From NCBI GenBank assembly GCA_047495785.1, contig JBLDXI010000028.1:1798001-1862000 (forward strand): DNA of 64,000 nucleotides, in the 5' to 3' direction. Under the pieces are notes generated by a model. It searched no databases. It was not told the DNA's origin and saw only the letters and a list, made by a program, of their open reading frames with translations. Source of the DNA: Lepidodermella squamata (taxonomy: Eukaryota; Gastrotricha). Of this stretch, positions 22,301-32,600 are shown in pieces (within the stretch, counting starts at the first letter, position 1; every line of letters starts with the position of its first letter). Made by a program: the position numbers and the translations under genes.

Positions 22301-25300
22301 AATGAAATTCAAGGCTGGAAGTTGGCTAAGCCGATCGCCACAGCACTATACTCGGCTGACGGATAAATAAAATTAAATTTGTTATGATGTTTATGCCAAG
22401 GGGCTTAAGCTGCGAAATAAATTCAAGTACTGCTGGTTAATCATTTACTTTGTCCTTTAGTAGTCTGACTTCAAGTTTTCGTGTCCGAAACCTCTTGGTG
22501 CGGGTCCTATCCTACAAATTTCTCAGGCGGCAAAATTAAATTTAAAAAATTTACCTAGATTCGAAGCGATGGCGATCGCGTTTCCAAGCTCAGCTTTTGA
22601 AGCCTTTCGCCACGGATCCATGTACCATTTCGCGCATTCATCCGTCAAATTTCCTAGCCTCGCCATTGCCATTCCAAGCGGATGCTTCACTTCGGCTGCA
22701 ATCACTGGTGACGAACAAAACGCCGTCACCATCATGTATACCGCAAAAGTTGGATCACACAACGGCATATGGCCCTTCACAAAACGCTCGCGCATCGCCG
22801 GGCTGTCATCTAGCGGAATCATCAAGGCGATGTAACCCTCCAAGATGAAATGATGAATCGGGGATAGGGAGAGAAGCCGTCTCCCATCTCGCCTCGCCAT
22901 TTGCCGTCCGAGTGAGCACATGAAATCGACAAAACCGGGCGTAGTGACCAGGTCACGCATCGCTTGGTCTCTCAGGTCGACTGTTTCCGTATCAGGTGGC
23001 ATCAAATTGCCGAGTAATGCGAAAACGAGTTGCATCACCATAGTTTCGAAGAAGGTCATTTTCAAAAAGTTGAAATCAGCCGAAAACAGGCGTTTGATCA
23101 GTGGAATTTGCTTGAAGATTCGCATTAGACCAGCGTCGTAGAGAGGTCGACAGCCACCTGGACACTGCTTTGCGTGCAGAGTTAGTTCGTAGAGGACGAA
23201 TAGGAAAGTGATTTCTTCGTTTGATCCGCTGGTCATTGGGAGGTTTCCGACAGAAATCAGCCGTTTCATTGCCGATTTAAGCGATTCGCAGTCGAAATAG
23301 CGGTTACGTCCAGGCGGACGCTGGCTTCGAATAGCGTCTAGCTTCGAGGCGATTTCTGAAATTATTGAAATTTTAGAGTTAAACTGATCAATAAAAATGT
23401 CAAAATCATTATGAAACAAATGAAATGGTAAAGTTAAAAATCTAGGATCTAACGGAGCAGCTAATTCCTCGCCTGTTTTTCTCACAAACATCAACTAAAA
23501 GAAAACGCGAAACCTGCATTCACCGAAAAAATGAAACGATTTGTTCGACAAGCCGTTAGAATGAGAACTTCTCGATCTGTTTCGATCACTGAAGAAATGG
23601 AAGCCAGACTTCTGCCCCAAACCAGTCACGGCTGATGGTGCTTCTTATAATCTTATATTCTTAAAATACATAGGTTGCAACGTTAATAATAAAATCCAAC
23701 CAGATACAAGCATGGCCCATATTTCAATCTCTCTCTTATAAAATATGTTCAATACCAAGGCTTGTAACTATCTAATACGAGTCAAGACCTGTACGTCTAA
23801 TTTGAAAAAGTTGCTCACGGATGCTAACCTTTCTTTCTAATTGGATGGGCGTGAAAGATTCGCGGCAATTGAGAAATCACCGACTTGAATGATCAAAAAG
23901 AAAATAGTCCATTCCACCCCTTTGAAAAAGGATCGTTGATGCTTTTTCAGGTCAACATCGGCATGGCGGGACGATCCATCGAATGAATCTCCTTGGAAAC
24001 TCGACAGAAAGCTCATTCAATAGTTGGAACTCTTCGAAAAAATCCTGATATCAGCAAAAGGCTTTTGGAAAAGCTTGACAGTAGCATGGGTTCTATGGCT
24101 CGCTCGAGAATCAAGTAATTAAGAGGATTGCTATGATCTCTGACCCAGTTCTGGATTCCAATTATTATTCATTAGTTATTTCTCATCACAAGCCATCCCT
24201 CGTGCCAGCAATATCACGTGTCGCAATATGACGTCTATCATTACAATTAATTCAATTAGGCGTTCTGTTGGCTATATAAGCCTTAAAGAAATCCAATAAA
24301 ATACCCGAGAAGCTGTGCTTATTTGATTTTGTTATAATTTAGTCTAATAGCCGTAGGACGAATCCAGGTCAGGGTTATCAACCCTTCAGCAATGGAGTAA
24401 AGAAATGTTGTTTTTCATGCCGATATGGGATCAGAAGATTCTTCACAATCATTTGAAGCTACGCAGCGAGGGCATTGTACTAACCATAGCTGAATGGCGT
24501 TCGAAGCGCCATTTTAGGAAGCCGAGAAGTTCAGATAATCGAATGACAAATATCTGATTGGAAGAAATCAGTCTGAAAATGGTACTGATTCGAGTACAAG
24601 TAAGCGCGAGGCAGGATCGTCGGTTCGCACCGCGCAAAGCCATTCGCAAGGTTGACTGATCACCTTTACTTGAACAGCATTGCTCACAATGACAATGAGG
24701 CTGAGGCGAGAGTCGTGCAGAGAACGAAAATGATCAATATTTTTTATTCCAGAATTGAAAAGAATTCGCGACTGGAGAAGAACATTGTCTCCTCTAAGGA
24801 ATCTTTGGTTATCTTTGGGCCCATCGGCCAGCAACTCCTCGAACTTGTGATTTTATGTATCTTTCTCTCTGCAATAAGATCACAAAGAATCGCGTTTTTG
24901 TGTGCAATTTTGCGGCGTCCAGTAACCACATTTCACATCGATTACATCGTTGTTAGGCAATGTTGTCTTCTGGTGAATAGAAATTAGCTATTTCGGAATT
25001 TTCGGAATATATTCGGCTAGGGCGGCCAACCTACGAGGATGAGATTCACGGTTTCTACAAAATTCGGTCGATTTCACACCACGACCAACTTTTCTGGTGA
25101 CAAATGAATCGCCACAAGAATCTCTCGATGGCTGACCTTGCTCGCAAGCTGCTGGCAATCCCTCCAATAATCTGTTTTCAGTCGCCGCTGATGCCACGAG
25201 TCTTCAGCGTAATCGACTCGGCACTGCTAAGGCTGAATCTTTGATATTTTTAATTTTTAAATTCAATTTGCCGTACGTCGGCTTTTCTTACGAACTCAAG

Positions 25301-27148
25301 TACTAGATGTAGCGTCATTTTTTCGAAGGGAAAAGGCTGTTGAAGTCAATGAGTTGTTCCAATTCAGCAGAATCTGCCGTTAGCAGTGTATCAAGAGAAT
25401 CTTCCGCCGCCGAATCCCCTACCTGCTGCCACTACAACCAAGAAGAAGATTGAATAAATTCCTGACTTCTTTGTTAATAGTACTCGCGGCGGGAAGGTTT
25501 GTTTCTGCAAAGGCTATCTGTACAATTAGGTCGAAGAAAGTGGTGTTTATCGCTGTTCGCACTGCTCGAAAGCTAGTCTGGTTATGAACGCCGATGAACT
25601 TAAGTTGTAGGAGTTAAAGGCGTAACGCTCGTAGCGGATTAACAAGTATTGAGACGGACTGGATCGCAACGAACTGACCTTGATTCGTTCGCAAGTGGCA
25701 AGTCAATAAGCATGCTAAAAGTTTCATCAAGTCGTTTCGCATACGATAAATCATTGGTGAGTTCATTGCTTTTACTTGCCTCTCAAGTTAAGGCGATCTT
25801 TGCTATTGGTACGAAGGGGCTTCAAATTACTCGTCTACAAACAACGGCTTGGAGTCGCGAAACGGGTTCATAAAGAAGGACCGCGCCGTGTGGTCGTCCG
25901 AAAAAAGCTTCCAAGGCGTTGAAGTTTGATTCAGCTTCCGAAGCAGAGTCCGATGGGAATGTTGGTGCTGAAGAAAGATCTGACTATGCTTCCTCCCAAG
26001 CTAGCCAAACTAGCCGGCCAGCCGCGAAACTGGTCGCACTCATCACGTCTACTACACAGGAAACCACTACATGGCCTTTGGAAATTGAACTAACATGTTT
26101 CAAAGGATTATAGTCGACTTTCTAGCTTCATCTCATACTTATGATTCCCCTTTCTTTAAGCAACTGTTCAAAATTTAGGCTATAAACGCTAATCGCAGAG
26201 AATTAGATGAAACTCGCGACGCTGTGGAAACATTTTCGACAAACAAGAATTTTACCAACTTTTTGCGGTAAAAAAATTGCATTTGCTGAGAACAAAGATG
26301 CTACTGATAGAAAAAGAATTTGCTGAGAATTTGCTGAGATAAAAGGAATTTATGTAAACATGTTGGATTAAGCCTCAAATTGATGGTAGGAAAATTAACC
26401 CCATTTTACGCAATGTAATTCGAATAGCTTGCCCTAGTAATAAAATTGAGGTTAATTTTACAGCGGCGTAGAAAAAAATCGAAAATATTATTGCTTCGTT
26501 GGGGAAGAGAAAAAGCTCTATTTTAATCCTTGAACAACTCATTCACTTTTCAAAAAAATATTGGATCAAGTTTTTCTGACTATAATTTGAAGGCTATGAA
26601 AATATAAAAAGCTAACCTTTAATAAAACTGGAGGTTGCTCGAGGCTTGACTAGGAGTATTGCTCTGATGTAGTCCTTAGCGACGTCATCGTGGCCCAAAT
26701 GTGTGAAAGCGATCGCACACAGCTGGCATGCTCTCAAAGAATTCCGATCGATCTGAAACGCCAATTTCGCGTAGACAACGGCTTCCTCGAACCGCTGCAG
26801 CTGGATCAGGCATTGAGCAGCATTCGTGTACCAACGAGCGTCGCGCGGTGGCGGCCAATCGGCGGAGCAAATGCCGGACCTGTAGGCTCCGAATGCCCCT
26901 TCATAATCGCCAGCCTCGAACAATTTATTCCCGTCGAGGCGGCGTTCATTTTGCCTGGTTTCGACTTCTTTCATCAGTGATTCACCGCCGTTTAATTCGA
27001 CTCGAATTTGCTGGTGGAGTCGGTAAACGTCTTCCACTGATTTGAGACCAGCGATTAAATTGAGAGTTTCAGCGCTGCCCCAGCAATCCGATGATGTAAT
27101 CGGATCGCCATAGTCGTATTTGCCGAACACGGTTTCGAAGGTCTTCAT
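19332..27148 (-). CDS. TPR-array gene T3: TPR plus two unassigned helical domains
   Basis: Exons in transcription order: 26617-27148 (532 nt), 22555-23355 (801 nt), 19332-19834 (503 nt); 611 aa. The ATG at 27148 is preceded by a splice-like TGTTAG 26 nt upstream. Donors are AAAG/GTTAGC and CTAG/GTAAAT; acceptors are AATTTCAG and AATTTTAG. Exon 1 carries the leader 'MKTFETVFGKYDYGD' and three TPR-like repeats with 'SADWPPPRDARWYTNAA'. Exon 2 carries 'RIFKQIPLIKRLFS', 'DLRDQAMRDLVTTPGF', 'MRERFVKGHMPLCDP' and 'DPWRKASKAELGNAIA'. Exon 3 carries 'GHFMYFLARE', 'MTPTLFWRVA', 'IARNLPGVIRDFKREP' and 'LKGSFIEEM'. Introns are 3261 and 2720 nt, swollen by FLYWCH and DDE transposon relics. The frame is intact throughout. 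Product role unknown; a protein-interaction scaffold is inferred from the TPRs only. Confidence 0.82.
21650..21880 (+). mobile_element. Possible DDE transposase C-terminal fragment
   Basis: The frame reads 'QQLSAGLPIQRAMNVFYERLNSRLKQ', then 'LVLDYLRAIALCFNLVTIY'. The 'ER(L/V)NSRLKQ' block followed by a hydrophobic helix resembles the C-terminal part of DDE transposases of the Harbinger/ISL2EU type, where the third catalytic acidic residue sits in such a block. It is a single short fragment in T3 intron 2, so this is a weak family call. Nothing else is recognised from 19900 to 21600. Confidence 0.35.
25476..25610 (+). mobile_element. FLYWCH zinc-finger relic (MULE-associated)
   Basis: Translation reads 'STRGGKVCFCKGYLYN', a stop, then 'VEESGVYRCSHCSKASLVMN'. 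This is the FLYWCH layout: RGG start, 'GYLY', a tryptophan/tyrosine position before the paired 'C..C'. FLYWCH fingers are common in Mutator-like transposases. About 260 bp downstream, a frame with an AT-hook-like 'CGRPKKASK' (about 25888-25914) and an acidic/Ser-rich run may be part of the same dead element. It lies in T3 intron 1; the remainder of that intron (23500-25400) is unassigned. Confidence 0.5.
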
Positions 27149-27470
27149 TATTTAATCGTAAAAAACCGAGACCTAACACGAATAAAAAATCAACCTTAAA
27201 AAAGAGCAAGCATAGTAGAAAAGAAAGAAAAGCAACGCGTCCACCAACACATTTTATAACCGTCTGCGCTATAAATGAACGACGTGGTCATTTTCTATTT
27301 CTCGCAACGCACGCGCCGAGCAGCCTCTCATAAAAGCTACGCACCGCTAGGTCAAAGTAATAATGATCGAGGTCAGTGCGTTGCTTTCCGCTGTGCCATT
27401 GATAGAAAGACAATCAGTTGCGTAATAAAACAGATTTTTCACCATCCCGTGATTATTTTATCGTCCAAAT

Positions 27471-29384
27471 TTAACCACGATTCAGAAAAAATGCATTGCA
27501 ATGAGCATTTGACTCCATGTCTTTCCTTAGCTTTTTCGAATTATTCGCGAAACCAGTCAGAATAACGATGACATTTCGCCGCAATTTAGCCACAAAATCA
27601 GGATCGCTTTTCGCAAGAAAATAGCCGGGCGATTTGATTGTTTGATCGAGTAGTATCAATTCTTCGAGGTAGCTACCCTCGTAACCCGAGTAACAAGGCG
27701 GTGATACCCAAAATTCCTCCAGATGATCGATTTTCACCACAATTCTCGCGAGACTTTGTAGCAAATTATCGACCTCACGTCTATTGATGAAAATTCGCGG
27801 TTCTTTTCTGAATTCCCGGATGACATGACGCAAGTTATCAGAGAGGTAAAGCGCGAATGAGGCTTGAGCAGAGCATGATTCGGCTATTTTCTTATCCCGA
27901 GTTACAGTTTCGAAGAATGGAGTCAGAGAAAAATGTGATCGAAAAGCGTTTTGACGGGCTAGGATGTTGACTATTTGACCTAGAAAAAACGATGAAAACT
28001 TCAAATTGATGCTCGGAAATTTATACAAACCGAGATTTGAAGCGATAGAAATGGCATTTCCTATTCCTTCTTTTGACGCCTTTTTCCTCCACGGCCCGAA
28101 GTACCAATCCGGGCATTTTTCAGCCGTATTAACGAGACACTCCAAAGTCGCAAGAAATAGCTGGTTTTTATCATTTTTCAGATCAATCGGTAAATAACAA
28201 AACGCAGCCATGCATAAATAGATGCCGAAAGTCGGGTCACATAGCGGCAAATGGCCTTCGACAAATCGTTCACGCATCGTTGGGCTTTCAAATAAACACA
28301 GCAGTAATTTCACGAAATTCTCGAAAATAAATCGATGAATTGGAGAAGTAACGACAAGTCGAAAATTTTCACGTCGAACAACTTGCCGGGCTAATTCGCA
28401 GAAAAATTCGAGAAAATTCGGAGTGGTAACCAAGTCGCGCATCGCTTGATCTTTGAGATTCACATTCTCAACTTTCTGCGGAATCATGTGAGTTGCGATT
28501 TCTAAAACTAACTGCATAACCATCGCCTCGAAGAAATTCAGTTTCGAGAAGTCAAATTCAGGCGAAAATAGTCGTTTAATCACCGGAATTTGTTTGAAAA
28601 TTCGCATAAAACCAGCGTCAAACAACGGTCGACATCCATTTTCGCATTGATGCTCGTGCTGGACCAGTTCATACAGGGTGAATAGGAAAATTTCCTCGTT
28701 GATCGTTGAATTTCCAATCGAAATAAGCCGTTTAATCGAATTTTTAAGATGTTCACAATTTTTGCCATCGTGACAACTGTGGCAGTCTTGCCGAGTCGGG
28801 AAATTAGGCGGTCGAGCTTTTCGAATTTTCAGCATAATTGCCATGACTCGAACAACGAACCCAGGATGGGCTTGTGGGTTGATTTTCATGGTCATAATGT
28901 GTCCGTAATGCTCAGCCATGTGATCATAGCCGAGATGCGTGAAACCCCACATGCAAAACTGACATGCTCGGTACGAATTCGGATCGATTTGAAGCGCCAA
29001 TTTCGAGTAGAGAATCGCCTCTTCATATCGCTTCAATTGAATAAGACACTGAGAAGAATTTGTGTAGAAACGAGTATCGCTAGGTGGCGGCCAATCGGGG
29101 GAGTAAATCGCCGATTTGTACATTTCCAACGCGCCTTCTAAATCGCCGGATTCGTACAATTCGTTGCCTTCCAATCGAATTTGTTCCTGTTTATCGGCGA
29201 TATCTTTCATAGCTGATTCGCCATCGCTTAAATCCGTTCGAATTTCTTGATGTAGCTTTTTTATTTCCTCGACAGATTTCAGCCCGGATAGTAATTTCAA
29301 GATTCCGGTATCGTTGAAAGTATTCGAAGATGAAATTGGGTCACCATACTGAATTTTACCGAAAAATGCCTCAAACGCGTTCAT
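27471..29384 (-). CDS. TPR-array gene T2: compact copy lacking intron 1
   Basis: Exons 28031-29384 and 27471-27979; 620 aa. The ATG at 29384 is preceded by a splice-like ATTTTAG about 21 nt upstream. The boundary between the TPR part and the middle domain has no intron: coding runs from 'HPGFVVR' straight into 'VMAIMLKIRK' at the place where other units splice. Intron 2 is present but only 51 nt (GTTTGT ... TTTTCTAG), divisible by three and free of stops, so retention would only insert 17 residues. All family blocks are present: 'SPDWPPPSDTRFYTNSS', 'RIFKQIPVIKRLFS', 'NLKDQAMRDLVTTPNF', 'MRERFVEGHLPLCDP', 'LSDNLRHVIREFRKEP' and 'YEGSYLEEL'. A Cys/His-rich insert ('DCHSCHDGKNCEH') at the start of the middle domain is specific to this copy. 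It is the most diverged intact member. The poly(A) region was not identified. Confidence 0.85.
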   Translation of the reverse strand: MNAFEAFFGKIQYGDPISSSNTFNDTGILKLLSGLKSVEEIKKLHQEIRTDLSDGESAMKDIADKQEQIRLEGNELYESGDLEGALEMYKSAIYSPDWPPPSDTRFYTNSSQCLIQLKRYEEAILYSKLALQIDPNSYRACQFCMWGFTHLGYDHMAEHYGHIMTMKINPQAHPGFVVRVMAIMLKIRKARPPNFPTRQDCHSCHDGKNCEHLKNSIKRLISIGNSTINEEIFLFTLYELVQHEHQCENGCRPLFDAGFMRIFKQIPVIKRLFSPEFDFSKLNFFEAMVMQLVLEIATHMIPQKVENVNLKDQAMRDLVTTPNFLEFFCELARQVVRRENFRLVVTSPIHRFIFENFVKLLLCLFESPTMRERFVEGHLPLCDPTFGIYLCMAAFCYLPIDLKNDKNQLFLATLECLVNTAEKCPDWYFGPWRKKASKEGIGNAISIASNLGLYKFPSINLKFSSFFLGQIVNILARQNAFRSHFSLTPFFETVTRDKKIAESCSAQASFALYLSDNLRHVIREFRKEPRIFINRREVDNLLQSLARIVVKIDHLEEFWVSPPCYSGYEGSYLEELILLDQTIKSPGYFLAKSDPDFVAKLRRNVIVILTGFANNSKKLRKDMESNAHCNAFFLNRG

Positions 29385-29692
29385 TTTTCGCAAATTTAAA
29401 ATTGTCTAAAATTTTAAGGGTAAATAATTCAAAAATAAAGTTAAAAATTCTAAATGATCGTTAAATCGAAATAAAACAAGGCAGCAGAAAAATGCTGGAA
29501 AACAAAACCATAAATTCCTCCGAAATAAAATTAAAAAAAAAAATAAAAATCAAATTGAGATCTCTCTTTGTTCCGTTACGACGTTAATAAAAAATTTCGA
29601 ATATAAAAAAAACACCATTTTATGGCTCAAAATTTCGAAGCATCAGCGCATGCTTCAATCAAATTTCAGAAAATCAAACTCGAAGTATCATA

Positions 29693-32600
29693 TTACACAG
29701 AGATTTCATTAGGTCGTTTCCAAGCTGAATCGATAGAATTGATGTCACTTTCGAATTTTCTCGAAATTTTCGAAAAACTGCACAGCACGTGACTGAGGTT
29801 GTACTGCAGTGAACGAGCGTATCCTGGGTCGTTATTCGGCAGCCATCCAGATTTGAGTGACTTGGCAAACATCGCCAGATCTTCGATGAAACTGCCCTTC
29901 AAGCCGTTGTAACACGGTGGAGATTCCCAGCATGGATCCAACCTATTCAATCTGGCAGTGACATGTGCGAGAAGTAGGACAAAATCATTAGCGTCTTTCC
30001 GGATAAGAAAATCGTGGGAGAGTCGGCGTAGATCGCGCATCACGATCGATAGATTGCGAGAAACGTAAAACGCAAAGCATGGATTGTTGCCGCAAGCTTC
30101 GGCAATTGTCTTATCCCCAGTAGCACCCTGCCAGAATAACGTTGGAGTGATATAGATTATAGATTTCATGTTCTTGGCGGGCAATGAAGTAAATGAGATG
30201 CCCTAAAATGGAAGAGAAAGCTTATCAGAATGTATTATGTTGAGAGATATTCAGATCTGAAACCCAATTCAAATCAGAAATTCACAAATTCGAAAATTGG
30301 GTGCAGTACAATGTTTAAAAAATTTCAATTCCTTCGAACTTCATTGCTTCATGCCATATCCACTTTTCCAATTTTAAAATTGATCAATCGACATCATTGG
30401 ATCTACCAGAGTTATTTTCAAACCCCAGAAACCTTCTTAAACATATTGGCAACCAAATTCGACGCCGGTTAGCCTTCTTGAATTTTTTCGATACCTATTA
30501 ATTCTCAACTGAAACAAGGACGAAAGGTCGCCTAAGAATACCAGCTACTGAGCCGATAAAACGCCATTCAACCAATAGAGATTTTTGTATTCAATGTAAT
30601 TAATCTATTAAGAATTGATTTTCATAGGCTAATTTGTTGGAGAATCGGTTAAATCCCAAGCTCAGATATGCAAGCATCCTCGAATATCTCAAACAGTTAA
30701 CGGATCCAGAAAGGAATTTACAGCCCATTCACCATGGAACGCCGGTGCGATTGGTAATGGAATTAGTTTATACGGAAGAAGAATTGCAAGGATTTGTTTT
30801 CACTGCAAACGGTGCAACAACAATACTGTTTACCCTAACGGTAACTATGAAACCCGAACCGATGAAATGAGGCGAGAGGCGGCTACACGAAACTGGATTC
30901 TCTCAAAAGGCCTAAACGAGTGGGCTTGCGTTCTCGAAATTCCCGGATTCGGCCCAACCAAGCAGTGCCCGGTTGAGCCCATGCATAACCTCTTCCTTAG
31001 GGTGGTGAGGTACCCGCTGCTCAATATTTGATGCAACTCTGCCTCGCCGAAACATGTGAAGAATTTTGCTCGGATAAATCAGCACATTAATCGATCCGCC
31101 TCTTTCAGCCCTGGTCATTCCTTTTACGGATGCAGTTAACGCAGTTGTGGTGATCGCATTTGCCGAAGAATTTAAACTGGCGCCTTTCCGGGAGACTGGA
31201 CTGGTCTTTAAGGAGCTTGGCAAAGGTGTCAGACAAGTCATTAAATCATTTGCGGAGCGCGACGGCGAATTCAACATTTTTACTACCCTCATCTACAAGC
31301 GGACGATGTATAACGAGCCCGTGGACAAAGAAGAACGGCTGCTAGCAGGACGTTCTGGTCGACGCGCGCGAATCGTTGGCAAGATGTGCAAGGACTGGCC
31401 CCTGTCGCCAATCGAGGGCGATCCTTATTTCAAAGACGATGACAACACTGCCTCGAACATTCGGCGTGTGGCTTTGCTCATTCAATCTTCAATCTTCAAT
31501 ATTCATTTGTTGATGTTGACCCCGAGACGAATGTCTTCGAACTTTTAACGCTCGACAAGTTTAGGAAGAAGTTGATTTTGAACCCTTCTGTTCATTTAGA
31601 TGTCTCTTGGACCCCCTCGGCTGAGTACCATTAGGTTTATTCCTTTTTATAATTCGACTTTGATTAGCCGAATTGTCTACTGATCTCTCAAAAGATTGAA
31701 AGAGCTCTTTTCAAACCAATGTTTTTGCAACCAGCCGAATTTAATCAATTTTCGGCTGGTATTGATGAGTGAAATTGCCGCTTTCCAAAGTTTTCAAGGG
31801 CCATCTAATTTACTAATCGACTATATTTCCGAGAACAACATGAATGAACCCGTCCTCGCCGCGCCACCGGGTATAAACGGCCGCCAATTGCAACGTCTCT
31901 ACCAGGGCTACAACTGGCAGCGGTTGTGGCGCTCGCTCAGCCGGTCTGTGAACCAGCATGGTTTAGACTTAAAGTCTGGCAAGGTACCTGGCCAACCTGT
32001 TGCCCGTCCGCCAGCGCGCCGCTGATGAGGCCGAAGAATGAAATATGTCCTTGAGATCTGTGTGACCGGCGGTCACTTGGTTGGCACGCGCCCGTTGCTG
32101 CACCCCTGCCAAGGGACCACCTGTCACATCCCGCCAACCCAGGGTCGCGTGCCCCTGCTGTATATAAACTGGCCCTATGTGGCCCTGAAGATCAGTTCTC
32201 TTACGAATAAAGCTAGTCTAGTTGCTTAAACCGGGGACCGTCACACTGGCACCGAGACCCGGAAGTTGGTTGTACAGTATATTTTCAATATAGTGAACGC
32301 TGTTCGTGCCATCAAGTTTGTTCACTATAACGAAATTCCACTAGTGAACGACTAGTTGCAAATAAAGGAGGGAGAAAAAAATTCTTCTACTACTACAGTA
32401 TATTATCGTTATAGTGATAGCCGTTTATAGTGAACTATCGCTGCAGTGAACGATTTTGCTGGCACGCGGCTCAAAGTGGCCTATTTACCTTATAATAGCT
32501 ATCGGTATTGTGAACGACACATATAGTGAACAATCGTCATTGTAAACGCTTTTTGCGGCGCATGCGCCATATAAAACACGTGTTTAGCGAGCGATATAAT

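Noticed and set aside
22148-22366. 72-codon ATG frame in T3 intron 2
   Set aside because: Alpha-helical composition but no family signature and no transcript signals; too short to support.
31147-31548. 133-codon plus-strand frame in T1 intron 2
   Set aside because: No recognisable domain, no ATG near the start, and repeat-rich surroundings; could be TE-derived, but nothing supports a gene call.
32022-32045. CTGATGAGGCCGAAGAATGAAA resembles the core of a hammerhead ribozyme
   Set aside because: The bases between CTGATGA and GAAA cannot form a proper stem II, and no matching stem I/III or cleavage triplet context was found; chance likeness.
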